This document shows positions 1 to 6,921 of a DNA stretch of 9,230 bases, one piece after another. Numbering within the stretch: the stretch's first letter is position 1; every line of letters begins with the position of its first letter. The position numbers and the translations under genes are program-made. A model generated the notes under the pieces. That model did no database searches, was not told the DNA's origin, and was given only the letters and a program-made list of their open reading frames with translations. Source of the DNA: Caldimonas sp. GTDB lineage: Bacteria; Pseudomonadota; Gammaproteobacteria; Burkholderiales; Burkholderiaceae_C. The stretch lies in NCBI GenBank assembly GCA_030150305.1, contig JASLGD010000450.1:1-9230 (forward strand). Reading direction: 5' to 3'.

Positions 1-220
1 GCCGATACCGTCGTCACGACCCGGAGTTCGCCATGGCGCGCGTCCCTTTCCTTGCCCCTCGGGCCGTCCTCCTGCTGATCGGCGGAGCGGCGTTGCTCCC
101 GGTCGCCGGCCGAGGCGACGGGGAGCAACGCCGCTCCGCCGATCAGCAGGAGGACGGCCCGAGGGGCAAGGAAAGGGACGCGCGCCATGGCGAACTCCGG
201 GTCGTGACGACGGTATCGGC
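1..220. repeat. 220-bp near-perfect palindrome (100-bp inverted repeat, fold-back)
   Basis: Positions 1-100 are an exact reverse complement of 121-220. The 20-bp centre pairs again (102-107 with 114-119) after one G/G mismatch at 101/120, leaving a 6-nt loop at 108-113. Both arms contain the same gene start, facing opposite ways. Only the right arm is continuous with a normal upstream region, and only its reading gives a proper signal-peptide cleavage site (VASA), so I take the right arm as native and the left arm as a copy. The short GTCGCC/GGCGAC micro-repeat at the centre is what a strand folding back and priming on itself would use. A template-switch artefact at a contig end is the simplest explanation. 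A real chromosomal palindrome of this size is possible but would be expected to be unstable. Confidence 0.95.
102..188 (-). CDS. 5' end of a divergent gene for an exported protein (truncated)
   Basis: The minus-strand ATG at 188-186 is preceded by GGAG (195-198) with a 6-nt spacer, a good ribosome binding site. About 29 codons can be read before the sequence folds back into its own copy. They form a classic Sec signal peptide: a short basic start (MARVPFLAPR), a hydrophobic core (AVLLLIGGAALLP) and the small-residue end VASA, with cleavage expected after residue 27. The mature protein is missing except for one or two residues, so the family cannot be named. The gene is transcribed divergently from the aminotransferase and shares its upstream region. 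An exported or periplasmic product, such as a transporter binding protein, is plausible but not shown. Reading past the fold-back on this strand gives only antisense-like sequence and should not be translated. Confidence 0.6.
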
Positions 221-242
221 GCAACGAGCGGCCGCTGAAGGG

Positions 243-324
243 CGACGAACGGCCAGCCGGATCGACGGTCGCGGCGGCCGAGCCCGCTGCCGTTCGTCGG
301 GGAAATCGGCCACACTCGGCCGCC
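243..324 (+). promoter_or_regulatory. Interleaved inverted repeats in the aminotransferase leader (possible pseudoknot or operators)
   Basis: Two long inverted repeats interlock in A-B-A'-B' order. Arm A is 243-253 and pairs with A' at 289-299 (11 bp, CGACGAACGGC with GCCGTTCGTCG). Arm B is 273-282 and pairs with B' at 315-324 (10 bp, GGCGGCCGAG with CTCGGCCGCC). B' ends on the base just before the ATG at 325. In RNA this geometry permits an H-type pseudoknot with connectors of 19, 6 and 15 nt, or two mutually exclusive hairpins, one of which would cover the start site. At DNA level either repeat could be a dimeric regulator site in this divergent promoter region. No convincing -35/-10 pair or ribosome binding site was found for the aminotransferase. 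A role is inferred from geometry only. Confidence 0.35.
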
Positions 325-1716
325 ATGGGCGACGCGACTTCTTCGGGCATCTCCGCGGCGGGCCGCCGCGATCTGACGCACCACCTGCACCCGTACACGC
401 AGCTGCGCCAGCTCGAGCAGGAAGGGCCGCTCGTCATCGTGCGCGGCGACGGCGTTCGCGTCATCGACGAGCACGGGCGCGCGTACATCGAGGGCATGGC
501 GGGGCTGTGGTGCGCGTCGCTCGGCTTCTCCGAACAGCGCCTCGCCGAGGCCGCCTACCGGCAGCTGCGCGTGCTGCCGTACTACCACGCGTTCTCGGGC
601 AAGGTGCCCGGGCCGGTCACCGAGCTCGTCGAAGCGCTGATGCGCTGGGCGCCGGTGCCGATGGGCCGCGTGCTGCTCGCGAACTCGGGCTCCGAGTCGA
701 ACGACACCGCGTTCAAGCTCGTGCGCTACTACTGGAACGCGAAGGGCCGGCCGGCGAAGAAGAAGGTCATCGCGCGCGACCGCGCCTACCACGGCGTGAC
801 GACGGCGACGGCGTCGCTCTCGGGCATTCCGATCATGCACCAGCACTTCGACCTGCCGATCGAAGGCGTCGTGCGGGTCGGCTGTCCGGACCCGTACCGC
901 AACGCGCGCGACGGCGAGACGCCGGCGCAATTCGTCGAGCGGCTCGCGACCGAGCTCGAGCAGACGATCGCGCGCGAACGTGCGGACACGATCGGCGCCT
1001 TCATCGCCGAGCCGGTGCAGGGCGCGGGCGGCGTCGTCATCCCGCCGCCGGGCTACTTCGAGCGCGTGCAGGCGATCCTCAAGCGCCACGAGATCCTCTT
1101 CATCGCCGACGAGGTCATCACCGGCTTCGGCCGCCTCGGCAAGCCCTTCGGCACGCAGGTGTTCGACCTGCACCCGGACATGATCACGGTGGCCAAGATG
1201 ATGACCTCGGCGTACGTGCCGATGTCGGCGCTGTACGTCAGCGACGCCATCTACCAGACCGTCGCCGACGCGAGCGCCGCGGTCGGCACGTTCGGTCACG
1301 GCTACACGTACAGCGGCCATCCGGTCGCGTGCGCGGTCGCGCTCGAGACGCTCTCCATCTACGAGCGCGACGACGTCTTCGGCCACGTGCAGCGCGTCGC
1401 GCCGAGGCTGCAGCAGGGCCTGCGACGCTTCGCCGGGCACGAGATCGTCGGCGACGTGCGCGGGCTCGGCCTCATCGGCGCGATCGAGCTCGCCGCCGAT
1501 CCGGCGCGGCGGCAGCCGTTCGATCCCAAGCGCGGCGTCGGCGCGTATTTCGTCAAGCGCGCGCAGGAGCACGGGCTCATCGTGCGCGTGCTCGGCGGCG
1601 ACGTGATCGCGTTCTCGCCGCCGCTCGTCATCGGCGAGGCGGAGATCGACGCCCTCCTCGAGCGCACCGCGCACGCGCTCGACGACACGCTGCGGTGGAC
1701 GCGCTCGTGGCGCTGA
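325..1716 (+). CDS. Class III PLP-dependent aminotransferase (putrescine/omega-amino acid:pyruvate type)
   Basis: This 463-residue protein has the normal length for cytosolic fold-type I, class III aminotransferases, which move an amino group from an omega-amino acid or amine to a keto acid such as pyruvate. Visible landmarks in order are HHLHPYTQ near residue 20, the MAGLWC motif, the cofactor phosphate loop NSGSES (120-125), Y155-H156-G157 stacking on the PLP ring, EPVQGAGGV, the PLP-binding aspartate D262 in ADEVITGFGR, and the Schiff-base lysine K291 in TVAKMMTSAY. R421 lies where the substrate-carboxylate arginine of omega-transaminases sits. MAGLWC and the HxLHP start resemble putrescine-pyruvate aminotransferases of the SpuC type. 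That specificity is an inference, supported by the polyamine-type ATPase remnant just downstream. ATG 325 is chosen because homology begins about 15 residues in and no better start is seen, although no clear Shine-Dalgarno precedes it. Confidence 0.93.
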   Translation: MGDATSSGISAAGRRDLTHHLHPYTQLRQLEQEGPLVIVRGDGVRVIDEHGRAYIEGMAGLWCASLGFSEQRLAEAAYRQLRVLPYYHAFSGKVPGPVTELVEALMRWAPVPMGRVLLANSGSESNDTAFKLVRYYWNAKGRPAKKKVIARDRAYHGVTTATASLSGIPIMHQHFDLPIEGVVRVGCPDPYRNARDGETPAQFVERLATELEQTIARERADTIGAFIAEPVQGAGGVVIPPPGYFERVQAILKRHEILFIADEVITGFGRLGKPFGTQVFDLHPDMITVAKMMTSAYVPMSALYVSDAIYQTVADASAAVGTFGHGYTYSGHPVACAVALETLSIYERDDVFGHVQRVAPRLQQGLRRFAGHEIVGDVRGLGLIGAIELAADPARRQPFDPKRGVGAYFVKRAQEHGLIVRVLGGDVIAFSPPLVIGEAEIDALLERTAHALDDTLRWTRSWR

Positions 1717-2153
1717 TCGAGTTCGAGCGCGTCAGCAAGTCGTATGCATCGGGCGCCGCGCCCGCGCTCGCCGACCTCAACCTCGAAGTCGAGGCCGGCG
1801 CGTTCCTCACCCTGCTCGGGCCTTCGGGCTCGGGCAAGACGACGACGCTGATGCTGCTCGCCGGCTTCGAGGCGCCGAGCGCGCGAACGATCCGCCGCCC
1901 GATCGAAGCGCAGCCGCCGCATCGCCGCAACATGGGCGTCGTCTTTTAGAGCTACTCGCTCTTTCCGCACATGACGGTCGAGCAGCTGCGCGACGAACGG
2001 CTGCACATCGCGCGCGATCAGGCCGCCGGCGCCGAAGGGTACGTGCGGCGTCGCGCCGAATGGGATCCGCAGCTCGAGCCGCTGGTCCGCTACGGCGACC
2101 ACGACCGCGCCACGGTCGACCCCGCGCTCGCGGCGTCGGCGCCGAAGCAGTGA
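1707..2153 (+). pseudogene. Decayed PotA-type ABC transporter ATPase (spermidine/putrescine family)
   Basis: The GTG at 1707 overlaps the aminotransferase end by 10 bp. The reading MALIEFERVSKSY leads to an intact Walker A (GPSGSGKTTT, about residues 35-44) and the family-typical PPHRRNMGVVF. The next codon, the Q-loop glutamine, is TAG (1947-1949); after it the same frame continues with SYSLFPHMTV, the normal sequence after this Q. The codons read TTT TAG where TTC CAG is expected, the pair used for the same VFQ motif in the LivG half at 5594-5599, so this looks like a CC-to-TT change at 1946-1947. About four residues are also missing near APSARTIRRPIEA. After MTV the frame runs about 58 more codons to a stop at 2151-2153 with no signature motif, Walker B or H-loop, against about 350 residues in an intact PotA. 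That tail is unrecognised and may be a junction with other DNA. A functional ATPase is very unlikely. Confidence 0.85.
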
Positions 2154-2289
2154 CCCGGGACTGCGGTGACGACGACGCGTTCGCGATGAGGGTTAACCCC
2201 GCCGCCGAGTAGCCCCATTCGGCATCGTCGTTGCCGGTCCGGCGCGAGAATCCTGCGCCGTTCGCACTCGAAAATTCTCAGGAGACACC
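2154..2289 (+). promoter_or_regulatory. Intergenic region upstream of the Liv-type operon with ribosome binding site
   Basis: This 136-bp gap separates the decayed ATPase from the transporter operon and is the likeliest place for the operon promoter, though no convincing -35/-10 pair stands out. It holds a perfect 10-bp palindrome, GGGTTAACCC (2190-2199), and a 5-bp GC stem, GGCGC (2241-2245) with GCGCC (2255-2259). The sequence turns locally AT-richer before the gene (CGAAAATTCTCAGGAG). AGGAG at 2280-2284, five bases before the ATG at 2290, is a strong ribosome binding site and fixes that start. Roles for the palindrome and stem are unproven. Confidence 0.4.
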
Positions 2290-3516
2290 ATGCTGCGTCA
2301 CCCCCTGCCCACCTTGCTGTCGAGCGCCTGTCTCGTCGCCCTCCTTCCCCACGCCGCGCTCGCGGCCGACCCGATCAAGATCGGCGTCATCGCCGAAGCG
2401 CAGGCGGTCGCCGGCTCGTCGATCGCGCCGGCGGCGCAGCTCGCGGCCGACGAGATCAACGCCAAGGGCGGCGTCAACGGCCGCAAGATCGAGATCGTCG
2501 TCTACGACAACCACTCCTCGGCGGCCGAGTCGGTGCGCGCGTTCCAGCGCGCCGTCAACGAGGACAAGGTCAACGCGGTGATCGCGAGCTACATCTCCGA
2601 GGTCGTGCTCGCGCTCGAGCCGTGGGCGGCGCGGCTGAAGACGGTGATGATCACGCCGGGCGCGGCGTCGGACGTCATCACGCAGAACATCGCCAAGGAC
2701 TACGCCAGCAACAAGTACACGTTCCACGGCTACCTGACGTCGACCGCGCTCGCCGGGCTCGTCTGCGACGCCGGCAAGGACCTCCTCGTCGACGGCATGA
2801 AGATGAAGACGGCGGTGATCGTGAGCGAGGACGCGGCATGGACGACGCCGCTCGACGCCGGCTACGAGCAGTGCCTGCCCAAGATCGGCATGAAGGTGCT
2901 CGACCACATCCGCTTCTCGCCCGACACGACCGACTTCACCCCCATCTTCAACAAGATCGAGGGGCAGAAGCCCGACGTCATGATCACCGGCATCTCGCAC
3001 GTCGGCACGCAGCCGACGGTGCAGTGGAAGAGCCAGCAGGTGCCGATCGCGATGTTCGGCGTCGCGTCGCAGGCGACCAACTCGACGTTCTGGAAGGACA
3101 CCAACGGCGCGACCGAGGGCGTCCTCTACCAGGCCGTCTCGGGGCCCGGCGTCGCGGTGACGCCGAAGACGCTGCCCTTCGTCGACGCGTTCCAGAAGAA
3201 GTACGGCAACAACCCGTCGTACGCGGGCTACACGGCGTACGACGACGTCTACATCATCGCCGACGCGGCGCGCCGCGCCGGCTCGACCGACAGCGACAAG
3301 CTCGTCGACGCGATGGAGAAGACCGACTACGTCGGCACGATCGGCCGCGTCGCGTTCAAGCCGAAGGGCGATCCGAACGTGCACGGCCTGAAGACCGGAG
3401 CCGGCTACATCACCGGGCTCATGCTGCAGTGGCAGGACGGCAAGCAGGTCAACGTCTGGCCGAAGGACCTCGCCGTCGGCAAGATGAAGTTCCCGGCCTT
3501 CGTCAAGGTGCAGTGA
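2290..3516 (+). CDS. Periplasmic substrate-binding protein, branched-chain amino acid (HAAT/LivJK) family
   Basis: A 408-residue exported binding protein that captures substrate in the periplasm and delivers it to the LivH-LivM permease encoded next. Residues 1-25 are a Sec signal peptide (MLRHPLPTLL, hydrophobic core, AALA end) with cleavage expected before ADPIKIG. There is no lipobox, so the mature protein should be soluble. The mature part has the type I periplasmic fold typical of the family (Peripla_BP_6): IKIGVIAEAQ, AAQLAADEINAKGGVNGRKI, VIASYISEVV, VMITPGAASD and later YAGYTAYDDVYIIADAARRA. Branched-chain amino acids are the default guess, but short amides, urea and aromatic acids are carried by close relatives and the binding residues cannot be assigned by eye. 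It is the first gene of the operon, with a strong AGGAG site upstream. Confidence 0.92.
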   Translation: MLRHPLPTLLSSACLVALLPHAALAADPIKIGVIAEAQAVAGSSIAPAAQLAADEINAKGGVNGRKIEIVVYDNHSSAAESVRAFQRAVNEDKVNAVIASYISEVVLALEPWAARLKTVMITPGAASDVITQNIAKDYASNKYTFHGYLTSTALAGLVCDAGKDLLVDGMKMKTAVIVSEDAAWTTPLDAGYEQCLPKIGMKVLDHIRFSPDTTDFTPIFNKIEGQKPDVMITGISHVGTQPTVQWKSQQVPIAMFGVASQATNSTFWKDTNGATEGVLYQAVSGPGVAVTPKTLPFVDAFQKKYGNNPSYAGYTAYDDVYIIADAARRAGSTDSDKLVDAMEKTDYVGTIGRVAFKPKGDPNVHGLKTGAGYITGLMLQWQDGKQVNVWPKDLAVGKMKFPAFVKVQ

Positions 3517-3529
3517 TCGCGGGCACGCG

Positions 3530-4405
3530 GTGCTCGCCTGGCAGATCCTGATCGATGGCTTCGCCATCGGCTCGCTGTACGCGCTGGGGGCGACCGGCTT
3601 CACGCTGATCTTCGGCGTCTCCGGCGTCCTCAACCTGTCGCACGGCGCGATCATGGTCGCCGCCGCGGTGGCGGCGTGGGCGCTCGCCGGGTTGCTCGGC
3701 GCCGGGCCGTGGGCGGCGGCGCTCGGCGGCGTCGCGATCGGGGTCGTGCTCGCGACGCTCACGTACTTCGTCACCGTGCGCCCGATCCAGCGCTCGCCGC
3801 GCGTCGCCGAGGCCGAGAAGGAGATCTTCATCCTCACCGCGACGCTGCTCTGGGGGATCATCATCTCGGAGACGATCGCGTACCTGTTCACCAACAACGC
3901 AAAGACGGTGCTGCCGATCGTCGAGGGCGTGGTCGGCTGGTTCGGCGTGCGCACTCCCGCCAACGAGTACTTCACCGCGGCGGTCTGCTGGATCGCGATC
4001 GGCCTGCTCTGGCTGCTCGTCAACCGCACGCGGCACGGCAAGGCGCTGCTCGCCGCGTCGATGAATCCGCGCGGCGTGACGCTGCTCGGCATCGAGCTGT
4101 CGCGGATCCACCTCGCGGTCTGGCTGATCTACGGCGTCCTCGCGAGCGTTGCCGGCATCCTGCTCGGCATGTTCCTCGGCGTCAGCTCGTACAGCGTCGG
4201 CCCGCTGACCGCGAGCGCGTTCTCGATCGTCGTGCTCGGCGGCCTCGGCAGCGTCTCGGGGTCGCTGATCGCGGCGTACGTCGTCGGCTACCTCGAGACC
4301 GCGACCGCGTATCTCATCTCGCCCGCCTACCGCACGATCCCCGCGCTGCTGCTGCTCGTCGTCGTGATGTACCTGCGCCCGCAGGGTCTGTTCGGCAGGC
4401 GCTGA
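3530..4405 (+). CDS. livH: Branched-chain amino acid ABC transporter permease LivH
   Basis: Inner-membrane permease of 291 residues, the usual LivH length, forming the translocation path together with LivM. The start region LIDGFAIGSLYALGATGFTL and the conserved NLSHG (residues 35-39) are hallmarks of the family's first membrane segments. Near the C-terminus FSIVVLGGLGSVSGSLIAAY matches the conserved loop that contacts the ATPase. Several long hydrophobic stretches are spread through the whole protein, consistent with a polytopic membrane protein. The start is a GTG 13 bp after the binding-protein stop; upstream there is only a weak GCGGG, but no other in-frame start keeps the conserved N-terminus. 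It overlaps livM by one base (TGATG), so the two are probably translationally coupled. Confidence 0.93.
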   Translation: MLAWQILIDGFAIGSLYALGATGFTLIFGVSGVLNLSHGAIMVAAAVAAWALAGLLGAGPWAAALGGVAIGVVLATLTYFVTVRPIQRSPRVAEAEKEIFILTATLLWGIIISETIAYLFTNNAKTVLPIVEGVVGWFGVRTPANEYFTAAVCWIAIGLLWLLVNRTRHGKALLAASMNPRGVTLLGIELSRIHLAVWLIYGVLASVAGILLGMFLGVSSYSVGPLTASAFSIVVLGGLGSVSGSLIAAYVVGYLETATAYLISPAYRTIPALLLLVVVMYLRPQGLFGRR

Positions 4406-5343
4406 TGGGACGACCGTCGTGGCTGCGCTCGCGCCCGGTCGTCGCCGGCCTCGTCATCCTCGCGCTCGGCGCGTGCGTTCCGCTCGTCGGCTCGGGCTAC
4501 GTGCTCGGGCTGCTGACGGTCGCCTTCTACACCGCCGTCTTCGCGATGGCGTGGGACCTGCTGTTCGGCTTCGCCGGCGAGGTCAACTTCGGGCCGACGT
4601 TCCTGATCGGCCTCGGCGCGTACACCGCCGGCATCCTCGACGCGCGGCTCGCGCCGAACGTGTCGCTGTGGCTGTGCGTGCTCGCCGGATCGTTCGCGGC
4701 GGTCATCGGCGGCGTCGTGCTCGCGCTGCCCGCGCTGCGCGTGCGCGGCCCCTACTTCGGCCTGACGACGCTCGTCGCGGTGCTCATGCTGCAGAACATG
4801 GTCGTCGTCTTCGCGGACCTGACCGGCGGCGAGATCGGCCTCTCGGTGCCCGACGTGATGTCGGTGAGCGCGACCGCGAACTACTGGATCGCGTTCGGCT
4901 TCATGGCGGTGAGCGGCGCCATCCTCTACGGCCTCTCGCGCTCGCCGATCGGCCTCGTCCTGCAGGCGAGCGGCCAGGACCCGGTGCAGGCCGGCGCGCT
5001 CGGCTTCAACGTCACCAAGCACAAGCTGTTCGCGTTCATCGTCAGCGCGTTCTTCTCCGGGCTCGCCGGCGCGCTGATGGTGTTCTACATGGGCACCGCG
5101 AGCGTCGGCACCTTCGTCGACATCTCGGTCGGCGTGCAGATCATCGTCGCCGCCGTGCTCGGCGGACGTCGCACCGTCATCGGCGCCGCGATCGGCGCCG
5201 TCTTCCTGATCGCGATGGGCGAGGCGCTGCGGCCGCTCGGCGAGCTCGCGACGCTGATCGTCTCGTTGCTCGCGCTCCTCGTCGTGCTCTTCTTCCCCGA
5301 CGGCATCCTCGGCATGCTGCAGGGGCGGTCGCGCCGTGACTGA
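4405..5343 (+). CDS. livM: Branched-chain amino acid ABC transporter permease LivM
   Basis: Second inner-membrane permease, 312 residues, pairing with LivH. Family signatures visible in order are AMAWDLLFGFAGEVNFG, where LivM proteins usually have a similar NLL..G..G..S/NFG motif; ALRVRGPYFGLTTLVAVLML; TGGEIGLSVP, the equivalent of the common TGGxxGL motif; and IIVAAVLGGRRTVIGAAIGA near the C-terminus, which faces the ATPase. The ATG overlaps the livH stop by one base, and its own stop overlaps the start of the fused ATPase by 8 bp. A much longer reading in this frame begins at 3676, but it is out of frame within livH and lacks permease character until 4405, so 4405 is the real start. Confidence 0.93.
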   Translation: MGRPSWLRSRPVVAGLVILALGACVPLVGSGYVLGLLTVAFYTAVFAMAWDLLFGFAGEVNFGPTFLIGLGAYTAGILDARLAPNVSLWLCVLAGSFAAVIGGVVLALPALRVRGPYFGLTTLVAVLMLQNMVVVFADLTGGEIGLSVPDVMSVSATANYWIAFGFMAVSGAILYGLSRSPIGLVLQASGQDPVQAGALGFNVTKHKLFAFIVSAFFSGLAGALMVFYMGTASVGTFVDISVGVQIIVAAVLGGRRTVIGAAIGAVFLIAMGEALRPLGELATLIVSLLALLVVLFFPDGILGMLQGRSRRD

Positions 5344-6805
5344 CGCGCCGATGCTCGAGGTCGAGCAGCTGACGAAGCGCTTCGGCGGCCTCGTCGCCGT
5401 CAAGAACCTGAGCTTCTCGGTCCGCGGCGGCGAGATCGTCGGCCTGATCGGGCCGAACGGCTCGGGCAAGTCGACCGCGATGCGCTGCGTCATGGGCGTC
5501 GATCCGCCGACCGCCGGCGCGGTGCGCTTCGAAGGCCGCGACATCGCCGGGATGCCGTCGCACAAGGTCTCGCGCCTCGGCGTCGGCCTCGTCTTCCAGC
5601 ACTCGCGCCCGCTCAATCGGCAGACGGTGCTCGAGAACATCAAGGTCGCGCTGATTCCCGATCGGCTCGGCATGCTGCTGCACAGCGCCGAGATCGACGA
5701 TCGCGCGCGCGCGATCGCCGAGCGCGTCGGCCTCGGCGGCGTGCTCGACCGCAAGCCGCCGACGCTCGCGTTCGCCGACCTGCGGCGCATGGAGCTCGCC
5801 AAGGCGATCGCCCAGCATCCGAAGCTCGTCCTCGTCGACGAGCCGTTCGCCGGCCTCACCGCGACCGAGGTCGCGGCGTTCTCCGAGCTCATCGACGAGG
5901 TCCGCGCCGAGGGGCGCGCCGTCCTCCTCGTCGACCACAACGTCAAGAGCGTCGCCGCGCTGGTCGACCGCGCGGTCGCGATGTACCTCGGCGAGAAGAT
6001 CGCCGAAGGCACCGCCGCCGAGGTCATGCGCGACGAGACGGTGCGCCGCGTCTACCTCGGCGGCGCGCTCGTGCGCGCGGCGCGCGACGCAGCGCCGGCG
6101 GCGCAGGGCGTGCCGCTGCTCGAGGTGCGCGACGTCGAGGTGCGCTACGGCAAGGCGCTCGCGGTCCAGGGCGTCTCGCTGCACGTCCGCGAAGGCGAGT
6201 TCGTCGCCCTCGTCGGGCTCAACGGCGCCGGCAAGACGACGCTCTTCAACGCGATCTCGGGGCTGGTGCGCCACAGCGGCGAGGTGCGCTGGGCCGGCGC
6301 GCCGCTCGCCGGCCTGACGCCGGCGGCGATCGCGCGCGGCGGCATCGTGCAGTGCCCGGAGACGCGCGAGCTGTTCAGCGACATGACGGTGCGCGAGAAC
6401 CTCGAGCTCGGTGGCCATCGGCTCGCGCCCGCGGCGCTCGCAGAGCGCCTCGAATGGCTGTTCGATCTCTTCCCGATCCTGCGCGAGCGCGCTGTCCAGG
6501 TCGCGCGAACGCTGAGCGGCGGCGAGCAGCAGATGCTCGCGATCGCACGCGCGCTGATGATGCAGCCGCGCCTCCTGATCCTCGACGAGCCGACGCTCGG
6601 CCTCGCGCCGGTCATCCTCGAGACGCTCTCGAACGCGCTGCACCGGCTGCGCGGCACGACGCGCCTGACGGTGCTCCTCGGCGAGCAGAACGTGACGTTC
6701 GCGCTGCCGCACGCCGACCGGCTCTACGTCCTCGACCACGGCCGCCTCGCCTGGGAAGGCGAGCCGCAGCGCTTCGAGGCGGAGGCCGCCGAGGCGTATC
6801 TCTGA
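5336..6805 (+). CDS. Fused LivG-LivF ABC transporter ATP-binding protein
   Basis: One 489-residue polypeptide carries both ATPases of a Liv-type importer, which are normally separate proteins of about 255 and 235 residues. The LivG-like half (about 1-245) has Walker A GPNGSGKST (K45), Q-loop Q88, Walker B LVLVDEP (D168, E169) and H-loop H201, but its signature motif is degenerate, LAFADLRR (144-151) instead of LSGGQ. A short Ala/Arg-rich linker (about 244-260) leads to the LivF-like half: Walker A GLNGAGKTT (K300), Q339 in VQCPETRELF, canonical signature LSGGEQQ (393-399), Walker B LLILDEP (D417, E418), and Q451 in GEQN at the H-loop position, as is usual in LivF. The GTG start has AGGGG (5321-5325) upstream and overlaps livM by 8 bp. 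The protein should sit on the cytoplasmic face and power LivHM transport. Confidence 0.93.
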   Translation: MTDAPMLEVEQLTKRFGGLVAVKNLSFSVRGGEIVGLIGPNGSGKSTAMRCVMGVDPPTAGAVRFEGRDIAGMPSHKVSRLGVGLVFQHSRPLNRQTVLENIKVALIPDRLGMLLHSAEIDDRARAIAERVGLGGVLDRKPPTLAFADLRRMELAKAIAQHPKLVLVDEPFAGLTATEVAAFSELIDEVRAEGRAVLLVDHNVKSVAALVDRAVAMYLGEKIAEGTAAEVMRDETVRRVYLGGALVRAARDAAPAAQGVPLLEVRDVEVRYGKALAVQGVSLHVREGEFVALVGLNGAGKTTLFNAISGLVRHSGEVRWAGAPLAGLTPAAIARGGIVQCPETRELFSDMTVRENLELGGHRLAPAALAERLEWLFDLFPILRERAVQVARTLSGGEQQMLAIARALMMQPRLLILDEPTLGLAPVILETLSNALHRLRGTTRLTVLLGEQNVTFALPHADRLYVLDHGRLAWEGEPQRFEAEAAEAYL

Positions 6806-6829
6806 GGCCCGCGCGAATTTATTCCACGA

Positions 6830-6846
6830 CCCGGCTGCGCACCGGG
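6830..6846 (+). terminator. GC-rich hairpin after the Liv-type operon (possible terminator)
   Basis: CCCGG (6830-6834) pairs with CCGGG (6842-6846) around a 7-nt loop, 24 bp after the ATPase stop. No T-run follows, so a canonical intrinsic terminator is not shown. The 116-bp gap also holds CGGAATTTCCG (6860-6870), an odd-length inverted repeat that could be an operator for the next gene. No clear promoter was seen. Confidence 0.25.
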
Positions 6847-6921
6847 ACATTCGTCTCGCCGGAATTTCCGCCGGCCATCCGCGGTCTTGGCAAGGGTCCG
6901 ACCACGACCCAGGAGACCGAG

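Noticed and set aside
33..1949. A 638-codon plus-strand reading frame from the ATG at 33
   Set aside because: It runs through the fold-back and then out of frame across the aminotransferase, giving an Arg/Ala-rich nonsense protein. Only its last part, from about 1707, is real, as the ATPase remnant.
1947..1949. Programmed readthrough or recoding of the TAG in the ATPase remnant
   Set aside because: The protein beyond the TAG lacks the signature motif and Walker B, so readthrough would not restore an ATPase; no special stop context was seen.
2190..2199. Perfect palindrome GGGTTAACCC as a specific regulator site
   Set aside because: Short, single copy and matching no operator that I can name; kept only as a note in the intergenic entry.
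2278..4092. Long minus-strand open frame (604 codons) opposite the binding protein and LivH
   Set aside because: Its translation is Arg/Asp/Ala-rich with no domain pattern, and it lies antisense to clear transporter genes; long antisense frames are expected at this GC content.
6060..6120. LivG-LivF fusion as an assembly or frameshift error
   Set aside because: The two halves share one frame with a coding-like linker, and the LivF half begins at its normal first strand without any need for a frame change.
4327..6850. Long minus-strand open frames opposite livM and the fused ATPase
   Set aside because: Low-complexity antisense translations with no recognisable motifs; the plus-strand genes have complete family signatures.
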